Source: Caballeronia sordidicola (lineage in GTDB: Bacteria > Pseudomonadota > Gammaproteobacteria > Burkholderiales > Burkholderiaceae). From it: DNA of 64,000 bases. Of this stretch, positions 36,730 to 44,610 are shown piece by piece (position 1 is the first letter of the stretch; each line of letters opens with the position of its first letter). The position numbers and the translations under genes were made by a program. The stretch is taken from assembly GCF_001544455.2 (NCBI RefSeq), contig NZ_FCOC02000021.1, forward strand, positions 1-64,000, read 5' to 3'. The notes beneath the pieces were generated by a model, which was not told the origin of the DNA, made no database searches, and was given only the letters and a program-made list of their open reading frames with translations.

Positions 36730-38112
36730 ATGCAGCAACTAGAACAACTTTTCACCGAAGACCGCGCGCACTTCATGCACCCTTCGACCCACGCGCACGA
36801 TCACGCAAGCGGCGCGCTTCCGGGCAAGATCATCAAGGGTGCTAACGGTATTCGAATCGAGGACCACGAGGGCAAAAGCTACATCGACGCCTTCGCCGGT
36901 CTCTACTGCGTGAACATTGGCTACGGGCGCACGGAGGTGGCGGACGCCATCTACGAACAGGCGAAAAAGCTCGCCTATTACCATACCTACGTAGGTCATT
37001 CGACCGACACGATCATCGAGTTGTCGTCGCGGATTATCGACTGGTCGCCGGCGGGCATGAAGAAGGTCTACTACGGCATGTCCGGTTCGGACGCGAACGA
37101 AACGCAGATCAAGATTGTCTGGTATTACAACAACGTACTCGGGCGTCCGAACAAGAAGAAGATCATCTCGCGCGAGCGTGGCTATCATGGTTCGGGCATC
37201 GTCACGGGCAGCCTTACCGGCTTGCCGAGCTTCCACCAGCATTTCGACCTCCCCATCGACCGTGTGAAACATACCGTGTGTCCGCATTGGTATCGTCAAG
37301 CGCCTGCGGGCATGAGCGAAACGCAGTTCGTTGCGTATTGCGCCGATGAACTTGAAAAGCTGATCGCGCGTGAAGGCGCGGACACCATTGCGGCGTTTAT
37401 CGGTGAGCCGGTCATGGGAACAGGCGGGATCATTACACCGCCAGAAGGGTATTGGGCCGCGATCCAGCAGGTGCTGAAGAAGCATGACATCCTGCTGATC
37501 TCCGACGAAGTGGTATGCGGCTTCGGCCGGCTGGGCTCGAAGATGGGCGCGCAGCACTACGGCATGGAGCCGGATCTGATTACCATCGCCAAGGGTTTGA
37601 CGAGCGCGTATGCACCGCTCTCGGGTGTGATCGTGGGCGAGCGCGTATGGGATGTGATCGACAAGGGCTCACAGGAACATGGTCCGATGGGACATGGCTG
37701 GACTTATTCGGGCCACCCCATCTGCGCGGCGGCGGCAATTGCGAACCTGAACATCCTGGAGCGGGAAAACCTGACGAAGAATGCGGCGGACGTCGGCGCG
37801 TATCTCGGTGCTCAGTTGCATGCGGCGTTCGACCAGCATCCGCTGGTTGGCGAAGTGCGCAATACCGGCATGCTGGCGGCGCTGGAATTCATGGCGGACA
37901 AGGAAGGCTGCAAGCCTTTCGATGCAGCGCTGAAAATCGGCCCGAAAGTATCCGCGGCCGCTTTGAAGCGTGGCGTGATTGCACGCGCGATGCCGCACGG
38001 CGACATTCTCGGCTTTGCGCCGCCGTTGGTCACCACGCGGGCGGATGTCGATGAGATCGTGGGGATCGTAAGACAGGCGGTAGACGAAGTCGCGACGCAG
38101 GCCATCGCCTGA
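36730..38112 (+). CDS. doeD: diaminobutyrate aminotransferase of the ectoine pathway (class III)
   Basis: 460 residues from the ATG at 36730, with AAGGAG seven bases upstream; the in-frame ATG at 36703 lacks this. Class III PLP aminotransferase: 'YGMSGSDANETQIKIV' (phosphate binding), D259 in 'LLISDEVVCGFGRLG' and PLP lysine K288 in 'TIAKGLTSAYAPLS'. It converts diaminobutyrate to aspartate semialdehyde, the substrate of DoeC. Last gene of the operon; a strong terminator starts eight bases after the stop. Confidence 0.88.
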   Translation: MQQLEQLFTEDRAHFMHPSTHAHDHASGALPGKIIKGANGIRIEDHEGKSYIDAFAGLYCVNIGYGRTEVADAIYEQAKKLAYYHTYVGHSTDTIIELSSRIIDWSPAGMKKVYYGMSGSDANETQIKIVWYYNNVLGRPNKKKIISRERGYHGSGIVTGSLTGLPSFHQHFDLPIDRVKHTVCPHWYRQAPAGMSETQFVAYCADELEKLIAREGADTIAAFIGEPVMGTGGIITPPEGYWAAIQQVLKKHDILLISDEVVCGFGRLGSKMGAQHYGMEPDLITIAKGLTSAYAPLSGVIVGERVWDVIDKGSQEHGPMGHGWTYSGHPICAAAAIANLNILERENLTKNAADVGAYLGAQLHAAFDQHPLVGEVRNTGMLAALEFMADKEGCKPFDAALKIGPKVSAAALKRGVIARAMPHGDILGFAPPLVTTRADVDEIVGIVRQAVDEVATQAIA

Positions 38113-38120
38113 TCAAACTT

Positions 38121-38143
38121 GCCGGGTTCGCCCGGCTTTTTTT
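38121..38143 (+). terminator. intrinsic terminator of the eut/doe operon
   Basis: GCCGGG-TTCG-CCCGGC with a UUCG tetraloop, followed by seven T. It ends the catabolic operon just before the convergent small gene. Confidence 0.9.
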
Positions 38144-38154
38144 ATTACCTGTGC

Positions 38155-38442
38155 TCAGGACTCCGGATTGGCAATATCGCTCCTCACAATAAGTTCGCCA
38201 TGACGAACCGCTGCCTCCCGCGCTTCCTGCCGGGAAGGATAAGGCCCAAGAACAGGCGCGCCCTGAAACGGAAACAGCATGCGGCCGTCGGTCTTCCGGA
38301 TGACCTTCAGCGTGCCGACGAACAAGCCCCCCGCATTGATCTGATACGACGCATAAATGGCAAAATCCTCGGCGCTCATGGCGGCGCCCGGAGGTCTGCT
38401 CCTGAGCTGGTTCACTGATAAAACGAGTTTCGGTTTCTTCAT
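38155..38442 (-). CDS. small DUF6723-like protein
   Basis: 95 residues, cytoplasmic, no cysteine. The core 'DFAIYASYQINAGGLFVGTLKVIRKTDGRMLFPFQGAP' pattern and 'GPYPSRQEAREAAVRHGELIV' match small Burkholderiaceae proteins classed as DUF6723. Function unknown. It is convergent with doeD and shares its terminator region. Confidence 0.7.
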   Translation of the reverse strand: MKKPKLVLSVNQLRSRPPGAAMSAEDFAIYASYQINAGGLFVGTLKVIRKTDGRMLFPFQGAPVLGPYPSRQEAREAAVRHGELIVRSDIANPES

Positions 38443-38735
38443 CGTGGTAGCTTCGTTTCCAGCAGTTTTTGTCTGACATTACAATGCGGGATCCAGTCGC
38501 GTGGCAGTCTTGCTATAGCAATCGTCAGGCCGCTCCCGGCACAATTCATGGACTTGCTGGCGTTGCTGATTTAGTCTCTGCATTACGGCGAGTCGGGCAT
38601 TTTTACAGCCGCGCGACAATAGGAACGCTGAGATTGGCGCAGGTAGAATGAGGCGCGATAACGGTCCTTCAGACCTTTCGAATTCAGTAACTTGCTCCGT
38701 GACCAACACTGCTCCGTTACTAAACACGCCGCCTC

Positions 38736-41700
38736 ATGAACGACAGACAATCCACCGACAGCCCCCTTCACACCTTCCTCGCCGGAGGCGGCGAAGTTGC
38801 AAGAATCATTGCATCGAAGGATTGGACGCATTCCCCGCTGGGCCCTATCTCCGCTTGGTCGAAGACGCTCACGAGCACCGTCTCGCTGATTCTGCAATCG
38901 CCTGTGCCTATCGTGACCTTGTGGGGCGAAGAAGGCGTCATGCTCTATAACGACGCGTATTCCGTGTTCGCCGGCGGCCGTCATCCGCAACTGCTTGGGT
39001 CGAACGTGCGTGAAGGCTGGTCGGAGATCGCGGATTTCAACGACAACGTCATGAAAGTCGGACTGTCCGGCCGGACGCTGCGCTACGAGGACCAGGAACT
39101 TACGCTGCACCGGCATGGCCGTGGCGAACAGGTGTGGATGAACCTGGACTACTCGCCCATACTTGGGGAAGACGGTGTTCCGGCCGGCGTGATCGCAATC
39201 GTGGTGGAGACAACCGCGAAGGTGCGCGCGGAGCGCTGGCTTAGCGGCGAGCGTGAACGCCTGCGCCGGATGTTCGAGCAGGCACCCGGTTTCATGGCCA
39301 TGTTGACGGGGCCGGCTCACGTCTTCGAGCTGACGAACGCCGCCTTCACGCAACTGGTGGGCGATCGGACTATCCTCGGGAAAGCCGTCCAGGAAGGATT
39401 GCCGGAACTCGAGAAGCAGGGTTTCGTCGAGATACTGGATCGGGTCTATGCCTCCGGCAGTCCGATCTCGGGTACGGCGCAAGCCATCATGCTGAACCGG
39501 CTGCCCCAGGCGCCTGCCGAACAGCGTTACGTCGACTTTGTTTATCAGCCGGTACGCAACGAAGCGGGCGAGGTGATCGGTATCTTCATTCAGGGAACCG
39601 ATGTCACGGACCGGCTGATCGCGGAACGCGCGGTCCATGAAAGCGAAGAGAAATTCCGCACCTTTGCACAGGCAATGCCCAACCAGGTCTGGGCGGCTCG
39701 CAGCAATGGCGAATTCGAGTGGTTCAACGACCGCGTCTACGAATACAGCGGCGTAGCGCGCAACAGCCTGGACGGGGAGGCGTGGACGGCGATCATCCAT
39801 CCCGACGACCTGCGGGCCGCCGCGGGCCAGTGGCGCGAGGCGGTGGCGTCGGGCACGACCTACGAGTGCGAGTTCCGCATCCGTCAGGCTGACGGCGTGT
39901 ACCGGTGGCATCTCGCCCGAGCGCTGCCCATTCACGACAACGCCGGCTATATTGCGCGCTGGGTCGGGACGAACACGGATATCGAAGACCAGAAATCCGC
40001 GGCCCGCGCGCTCGAGCGCCTGAACAAGGCGCTCGAGCAGCAAGTGGCGGAAAGCATCGCAGATCGCGACCGCATGTGGCGGCTCTCGACCGACATCATG
40101 CTCGTCGCGGATTTCGAGGCGAACATTGTCTCCGTGAATCCCGCATGGACGCAGCTTCTCGGCTGGGACGAAAAGGCCATGCTTGGCCGTTCGTTCCTCG
40201 ACTTCGTGCATCCCGAGGACCGGGCCGGCACGCTCAGGGAAGTGGCCGAGTTGAGCGAGGGAGTGCGCACATTCAAGTTCGTCAACCGATACCAGCGGCA
40301 CGATGGCTCGTACGTCACGCTTTCGTGGACGGCCGTGCCGGACGAGCGTTTCATTCATGCGGTCGGCCGCGATATCACCGCGGATCGCGAGGCGGCAGAA
40401 GCGCTGCGACGCACCGAACTCGCGCTCCAGCAATCGCAGAAAATGGAGACCATCGGCAAGCTGACGGGTGGCGTGGCGCACGACTTCAACAACTTGCTGC
40501 AGGTCATTTCCGGCAATCTCCAGTTGCTTGCAGCGGATGTCGCGGGCAGCGAAAGGGCCGAACGGCGCTTGTCCAACGCGATCGCGGGCGTGAATCGCGG
40601 AGCGAAGCTCGCAAGCCATCTGCTGGCGTTCGGACGGCGCCAGGCGCTTGAACCCAGGACGATCAAGATCGGGCGGCTGATCGCGGGAATGGAGGACATG
40701 CTGCGGCGCAGCCTTGGCGAAGCGATCGAAATAGAAACGGTGGTTTCGGCAGGGCTATGGAATACGTTCGTCGATCCTGCGCAAGTCGAAAACGCGCTTC
40801 TCAATCTTGCGATCAACGCGCGCGACGCCATGGACAATTCGGGCAAGCTGACGCTTGAAGTCGGCAACGCGCTGCTCGACGACGCCTACGCCCGGGATCA
40901 CGCCGAAGTGACGCCGGGCCAGTATGTGATGCTCGCCGTCACCGATACCGGTTGTGGCATGACGCCTGAAGTCCTGTCGCAAGCCTACGAACCTTTCTTC
41001 TCGACGAAACCTGAAGGCAAGGGATCGGGACTCGGACTTTCGATGGTCTATGGCTTCGTCAAGCAGTCCGGCGGCCATGTGAAGATCTACAGCGAACCCG
41101 GCCATGGCACGACAGTGAAGCTCTATTTGCCGCGCACGCACGACAAGGTGGACGTAGGCATCACCGCGGAGATGGCGCCGGTGCTTGGAGGCGAAGAGAC
41201 CATCCTCGTCGCCGAGGACGACGAACAGGTCCGCGCGACGGTCGTGGAGATGCTTTCGGAGCTTGGGTATCGCGTGCTCAAGGCCAACGACGCCAGCAGC
41301 GCCCTCGCCATCATCGATAGCGGCATGCCTATCGACCTGTTGTTCACCGACGTAGTCATGCCCGGCCCGCTGCGCAGTCCGGAACTCGCACGCAAAGCGC
41401 GTGAGCGCGTGCCCGGTATCGCCGTGCTGTTTACCTCCGGCTACACGGAGAATGCCATCGTGCATGGCGGCCGGCTGGATGCGGGTGTCGAATTGCTGAG
41501 CAAGCCTTATACGCGCGAGGCACTGGCGAGAAAGCTCCGGCATGTGTTGTCGAATCAACGGCAGCGTGTATCCAGCGCTGCGGCGCATGCGCCGGGATTG
41601 CCCCGGGCGCTGTCGACGACGGGTCTGACGGCTGACGCAAGTTCGCAGCCCGTGCGCGTGCGCCATATCCTGTTCGTTGAAGACGACGAACTCGTTCGCT

Positions 41701-42005
41701 CGATCACCGGCGAACTGTTCGAGGCGCTCGGACACGTCGTTCACCAAGCGGGTGACGGGACGGCCGCTCTCGCGTTGCTGCAGAAGGAACATGTCGACTT
41801 GCTGATCACGGATGTAGGACTTCCGGGTATGTCCGGCGAGGAACTTGCGTTGCGCGTGCGTGCGATGCGAAGTGAACTGGATGTGATTTTCGCGACCGGC
41901 GACCATAATCATGTGTCCAGCGTGCCAGGCGCCATGTTCCTGACCAAGCCCTACGATACGGTCAGCATTGAAGCAATCTTGCGGCGGCTCAGGAAGTCTG
42001 ATTAG
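38736..42005 (+). CDS. PAS hybrid histidine kinase with two receiver domains
   Basis: 1089 residues, no membrane segment, so a cytoplasmic sensor. Domains: a PAS-like region at 35-165, a second at about 172-295, PAS/PAC at 303-420, PAS/PAC at 445-555. HisKA follows with H582 in 'GGVAHDFNNLLQVISGNL', then HATPase with N694 and 'GKGSGLGLSMVYGFVKQSGG'. Receivers are REC1 (823-940, D872 in 'LLFTDVVMP') and REC2 (976-1088, D1026 in 'LLITDVGLP'). The lysines in 'SKPYT' and 'TKPYD' are present. No output-domain partner is adjacent, and the 293-bp upstream spacer contains a TTGCTATAGCAA palindrome near 38511. Confidence 0.9.
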   Translation: MNDRQSTDSPLHTFLAGGGEVARIIASKDWTHSPLGPISAWSKTLTSTVSLILQSPVPIVTLWGEEGVMLYNDAYSVFAGGRHPQLLGSNVREGWSEIADFNDNVMKVGLSGRTLRYEDQELTLHRHGRGEQVWMNLDYSPILGEDGVPAGVIAIVVETTAKVRAERWLSGERERLRRMFEQAPGFMAMLTGPAHVFELTNAAFTQLVGDRTILGKAVQEGLPELEKQGFVEILDRVYASGSPISGTAQAIMLNRLPQAPAEQRYVDFVYQPVRNEAGEVIGIFIQGTDVTDRLIAERAVHESEEKFRTFAQAMPNQVWAARSNGEFEWFNDRVYEYSGVARNSLDGEAWTAIIHPDDLRAAAGQWREAVASGTTYECEFRIRQADGVYRWHLARALPIHDNAGYIARWVGTNTDIEDQKSAARALERLNKALEQQVAESIADRDRMWRLSTDIMLVADFEANIVSVNPAWTQLLGWDEKAMLGRSFLDFVHPEDRAGTLREVAELSEGVRTFKFVNRYQRHDGSYVTLSWTAVPDERFIHAVGRDITADREAAEALRRTELALQQSQKMETIGKLTGGVAHDFNNLLQVISGNLQLLAADVAGSERAERRLSNAIAGVNRGAKLASHLLAFGRRQALEPRTIKIGRLIAGMEDMLRRSLGEAIEIETVVSAGLWNTFVDPAQVENALLNLAINARDAMDNSGKLTLEVGNALLDDAYARDHAEVTPGQYVMLAVTDTGCGMTPEVLSQAYEPFFSTKPEGKGSGLGLSMVYGFVKQSGGHVKIYSEPGHGTTVKLYLPRTHDKVDVGITAEMAPVLGGEETILVAEDDEQVRATVVEMLSELGYRVLKANDASSALAIIDSGMPIDLLFTDVVMPGPLRSPELARKARERVPGIAVLFTSGYTENAIVHGGRLDAGVELLSKPYTREALARKLRHVLSNQRQRVSSAAAHAPGLPRALSTTGLTADASSQPVRVRHILFVEDDELVRSITGELFEALGHVVHQAGDGTAALALLQKEHVDLLITDVGLPGMSGEELALRVRAMRSELDVIFATGDHNHVSSVPGAMFLTKPYDTVSIEAILRRLRKSD

Positions 42006-42233
42006 AGGGATCGATTCCGGGAACTCGCCGCTGAACTATGAGGCTGACCTCGGCCATTGCCGCAGCGCTTTCGGCCGTCTTTCATGTTCAGTACACCCTC
42101 CTTAGAGAAGGTTTGCCATTTGTGAGCCTATCCTGCTAAAGCCGCCAGATTTTGGCGGATAAAGCTGATACTTAGGCGCGTCGACGCTATCGTTCTCCAC
42201 GTAGCCTCTCGGAACATCGTCCGGGAAGGTGCC

Positions 42234-43172
42234 ATGAACGCAAGCGTGAATATAAGCCCGATGTGCCGCCGCTGCGGCGAGCCGGTCGATCCGGATGCCG
42301 GAATCTGCCCGTCTTGCGGGTCGATTTCCTCGCCTACGGCCATACGCACGTCCGCGTATTCGACCATGTCCGGCACGACCAAGGGGCTGATCGCAATCGC
42401 GTTTGTCTGTGTGCTGGGCCTGGCGGGTTACACGTTGACGCCGGGCTCAATGCACAGCGCTCCCGCCGATACGAACGCCAGCGACGTTGCCCGCGCAGTG
42501 GAGGCCGAGCGCAGCCGGCCTCGCGAAGTGGTATCGGACAGCCGTAGCGATGCAAGCACGTCCGCTGCGCTCGACGCGGTACGCGAAAGCATCCAGCGTC
42601 ACGACATGCAGTCCGCGAAGGTGCTGCTTGCGGCCATCCTTGCATTGCATCGGGACAATCCTGATGCACTCGCATTGCGCGACGAAGTGAAGGCGAACGA
42701 GCGTCAAGACAAGGTGGTTACGCCTGCTTCGACGGATACGCCGGATACGCCGGTTACGCCCACGCGTGCGGCTGACACGCGGCGAACATCGGCCGTCGTG
42801 GTTGCAACCCCGCGCAAGCAGACAGGCAAGCAGGGCGCGCATGGACATGCGGGGCGAACTTCGGCAAAGGCGGCGGTTGTCGCGAACACGAAGGTATCGA
42901 AGGGGAAAGTGACGGCGTCAAAGGCCGGCGCGCGAAAATCAGCGGCGAGCAAAAAAGCGCATGTTGCGACGCGTGAGCCGCGTGTCAAACAAAGACCCAA
43001 GACAAGCGTTGTCGCTCAGGCGTCGAAAGAGGGCGCTCCACGCGCGGTGCAGACGGCGAGTGGAGCGCCACCTGATTCAAACATCCATCAAGAGTCATCG
43101 CCGGGTCAGGGCGCAACGCCGGACAGCGCTTCAAAATCCGAGCGATGGCGTGATCGCGGCGGCGTGCGTTGA
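42234..43172 (+). CDS. zinc-ribbon membrane protein with histone H1-like tail
   Basis: 312 residues. A zinc ribbon occupies the N-terminus (C11, C14, C25, C28 in 'MCRRCGEP...ICPSCGS'). One membrane span is at about 50-67, then an acidic/neutral stretch with a helical 'SAALDAVRESIQRHDMQSAKVLLAAILALHRD'-type TPR-like pair (about 108-150). A long basic Lys/Ala/Ser/Thr-rich region (about 195-265: 'KVSKGKVTASKAGARKSAASK') recalls bacterial histone H1-like proteins. The topology suggests a cytoplasmic ribbon and an exported or membrane-near basic tail. Function not recognised. Confidence 0.75.
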   Translation: MNASVNISPMCRRCGEPVDPDAGICPSCGSISSPTAIRTSAYSTMSGTTKGLIAIAFVCVLGLAGYTLTPGSMHSAPADTNASDVARAVEAERSRPREVVSDSRSDASTSAALDAVRESIQRHDMQSAKVLLAAILALHRDNPDALALRDEVKANERQDKVVTPASTDTPDTPVTPTRAADTRRTSAVVVATPRKQTGKQGAHGHAGRTSAKAAVVANTKVSKGKVTASKAGARKSAASKKAHVATREPRVKQRPKTSVVAQASKEGAPRAVQTASGAPPDSNIHQESSPGQGATPDSASKSERWRDRGGVR

Positions 43173-43183
43173 ATGACCGAACC

Positions 43184-43666
43184 CTAAGCTGCCTTGGACG
43201 ACGTACCTGCCACGGCCTCACCGTTTTTTTCGGCGGTCATTTTCAGGTAGACCGCCGCGAGACGTCTGAGCTCGTCTTCCGATGCATCCTCGATCCCGAT
43301 CAGATGATTGTCGGCCGGCCGATGAGAAGCCAGCAACTCATTGAGCTTGAGATGCAGCGCCACGCTGTCCTTGTTCTGACTTTGCTGAATCAGGAACACC
43401 ATGACGAACGTCACGATGGTCGTTCCCGTATTGATGACTAGTTGCCAGTCTTCTGAATAGTGAAAGACGGGACCGGTCACGGCCCACACAACAATGCTGA
43501 TGACAGCCAGGCCAAAGGCGACGGGCGAACCCGCCCATCGGGTGACCGCGCTTGCAAAGATATCGAAGGTACGGGTGATGGGGTTGCTTGCCGCATAGGC
43601 GGGACTCGATGTGTCAGGCACCGTGTCGAGTGTATCCGTCGACGAGGATAACGTTTCCTTACGCAT
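43184..43666 (-). CDS. low-affinity iron permease-family protein
   Basis: 160 residues with two membrane spans (about 48-68 and 78-98). The family core is 'WAGSPVAFGLAVISIVVWAVTGP' followed by 'SEDWQLVINTGTTIVTFVMVFLIQQSQNKD', closely matching the PF04120-type low-affinity iron permease/small membrane proteins. Actual iron transport by the bacterial members is not well established. Monocistronic, convergent with the zinc-ribbon gene (11 bp apart). Confidence 0.82.
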   Translation of the reverse strand: MRKETLSSSTDTLDTVPDTSSPAYAASNPITRTFDIFASAVTRWAGSPVAFGLAVISIVVWAVTGPVFHYSEDWQLVINTGTTIVTFVMVFLIQQSQNKDSVALHLKLNELLASHRPADNHLIGIEDASEDELRRLAAVYLKMTAEKNGEAVAGTSSKAA

Positions 43667-43797
43667 CGCTTTCTCCTTTGATTCGATGTTTCCCGGAAGC
43701 AGAAGAGCAATAAGCGTTCCGATGTCGACGATTTCTGGACAATGGTAAGGGCAGCGTAAGCGCTATCAGATTACGTACTTTCTGCCGTTCGCTTTGG

Positions 43798-44106
43798 TCA
43801 GTGGTAGTCGTCTTCACGTTGATGACGCACCGCCAAGATTGTCACGGTATCGGCGTCGTCGATTTCGAAAAGCGCCACATATCCTGAACTGCCAAAAGGA
43901 ATGATCAGCTCACGCAAGAATGGGAGATGCGATTGCGCCTTGCGGCAGGTGAAGGGAGAGGTACGCAGGGTTGCGATACCAGCGCGCACTGCGCGAAGTG
44001 CGCGCTCGGCTAATGCAAGGTCCTGGGGATCGCGAGTGAGGAGAAAATCGTAAAGTCGGTCAAGATCGTCTGCGGCGCTACCGGTAAAGCGTATTTCGAA
44101 CGTCAT
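43798..44106 (-). CDS. RelE/ParE-type toxin
   Basis: 102 residues with the ParE/RelE fold: 'EIRFTGSAADDLDRLYDFL' at the N-terminus and the C-terminal 'YVALFEIDDADTVTILAVRHQREDDYH'. ParE toxins poison DNA gyrase; RelE toxins cut mRNA on the ribosome. The conserved end here is nearer ParE. It overlaps the antitoxin gene by four bases (ATGA), so the antitoxin is made first. Confidence 0.88.
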   Translation of the reverse strand: MTFEIRFTGSAADDLDRLYDFLLTRDPQDLALAERALRAVRAGIATLRTSPFTCRKAQSHLPFLRELIIPFGSSGYVALFEIDDADTVTILAVRHQREDDYH

Positions 44107-44381
44107 CGGCGCGTCTTGCCTCGCGCCTTTGCGGCGTCGAGCCGCTTGCTTAACCGGGCCAGCACTTCTTCAGCCGGAACATAGTCGCCGCTTTGTTTTG
44201 CCTGGGCACGCGAAACGAGTCCGCGCGCCACGAATTCACTGTGATTCTGGCGGCGCACGATATTTTCACGGATCGCCTGTTCCACGAAGCCGGACAGGCT
44301 TTCGCCTTCCTGCAAGACGCTTTCCGCTGCTTCACGTAATTCGGGTTCAACTCGCACCGACGGAAAAGTCGCTGTTTTCAT
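44103..44381 (-). CDS. ribbon-helix-helix antitoxin
   Basis: 92 residues from MKTATFPSVRVEPELREAAE (ATG at 44381); the longer frame to 44498 runs across the operator and is rejected. N-terminal ribbon-helix-helix (about 5-50: 'TFPSVRVEPELREAAESVL', 'SLSGFVEQAIRENI') should bind the operator, and the C-terminal 40 residues should neutralise the toxin. A 22-bp palindrome starts ten bases before the ATG, consistent with autorepression. Confidence 0.87.
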   Translation of the reverse strand: MKTATFPSVRVEPELREAAESVLQEGESLSGFVEQAIRENIVRRQNHSEFVARGLVSRAQAKQSGDYVPAEEVLARLSKRLDAAKARGKTRR

Positions 44382-44391
44382 GATCTGCTCC

Positions 44392-44413
44392 ATGCATCGC
44401 AATTGCAATGCAT
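44392..44413. promoter_or_regulatory. operator palindrome of the toxin/antitoxin operon
   Basis: A 22-bp inverted repeat with outer arms ATGCAT and inner core GCAATTGC; only one symmetric position (7/16) fails to pair. It lies in the promoter position of the antitoxin gene. Confidence 0.7.
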
Positions 44414-44610
44414 TGTGCCGGGATTTTGAACATACGGCAAGAGCATGCGCCGAACTCTCTTCCCAGACCGATGCCCATTCGGTTGCACTGGAAAGCACGA
44501 TTGCTTTCCGCGAACGAATTCAGTGAGAATCGTGCGTAGCTGCCATCAGGCGGTCACAAACGAAAGTCCCGGCGAACACAGTAAAGCAGAAGCATCCCTG
44601 ATGGGTTCTC

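Noticed and set aside
38583-40619. 678-codon minus-strand frame opposite the hybrid kinase
   Set aside because: No recognisable motif, Arg/His-rich, antisense to intact PAS domains.
42142-42158. CCGCCA/TGGCGG hairpin upstream of the zinc-ribbon gene
   Set aside because: Short stem with no T tract after it; not enough to call a terminator.
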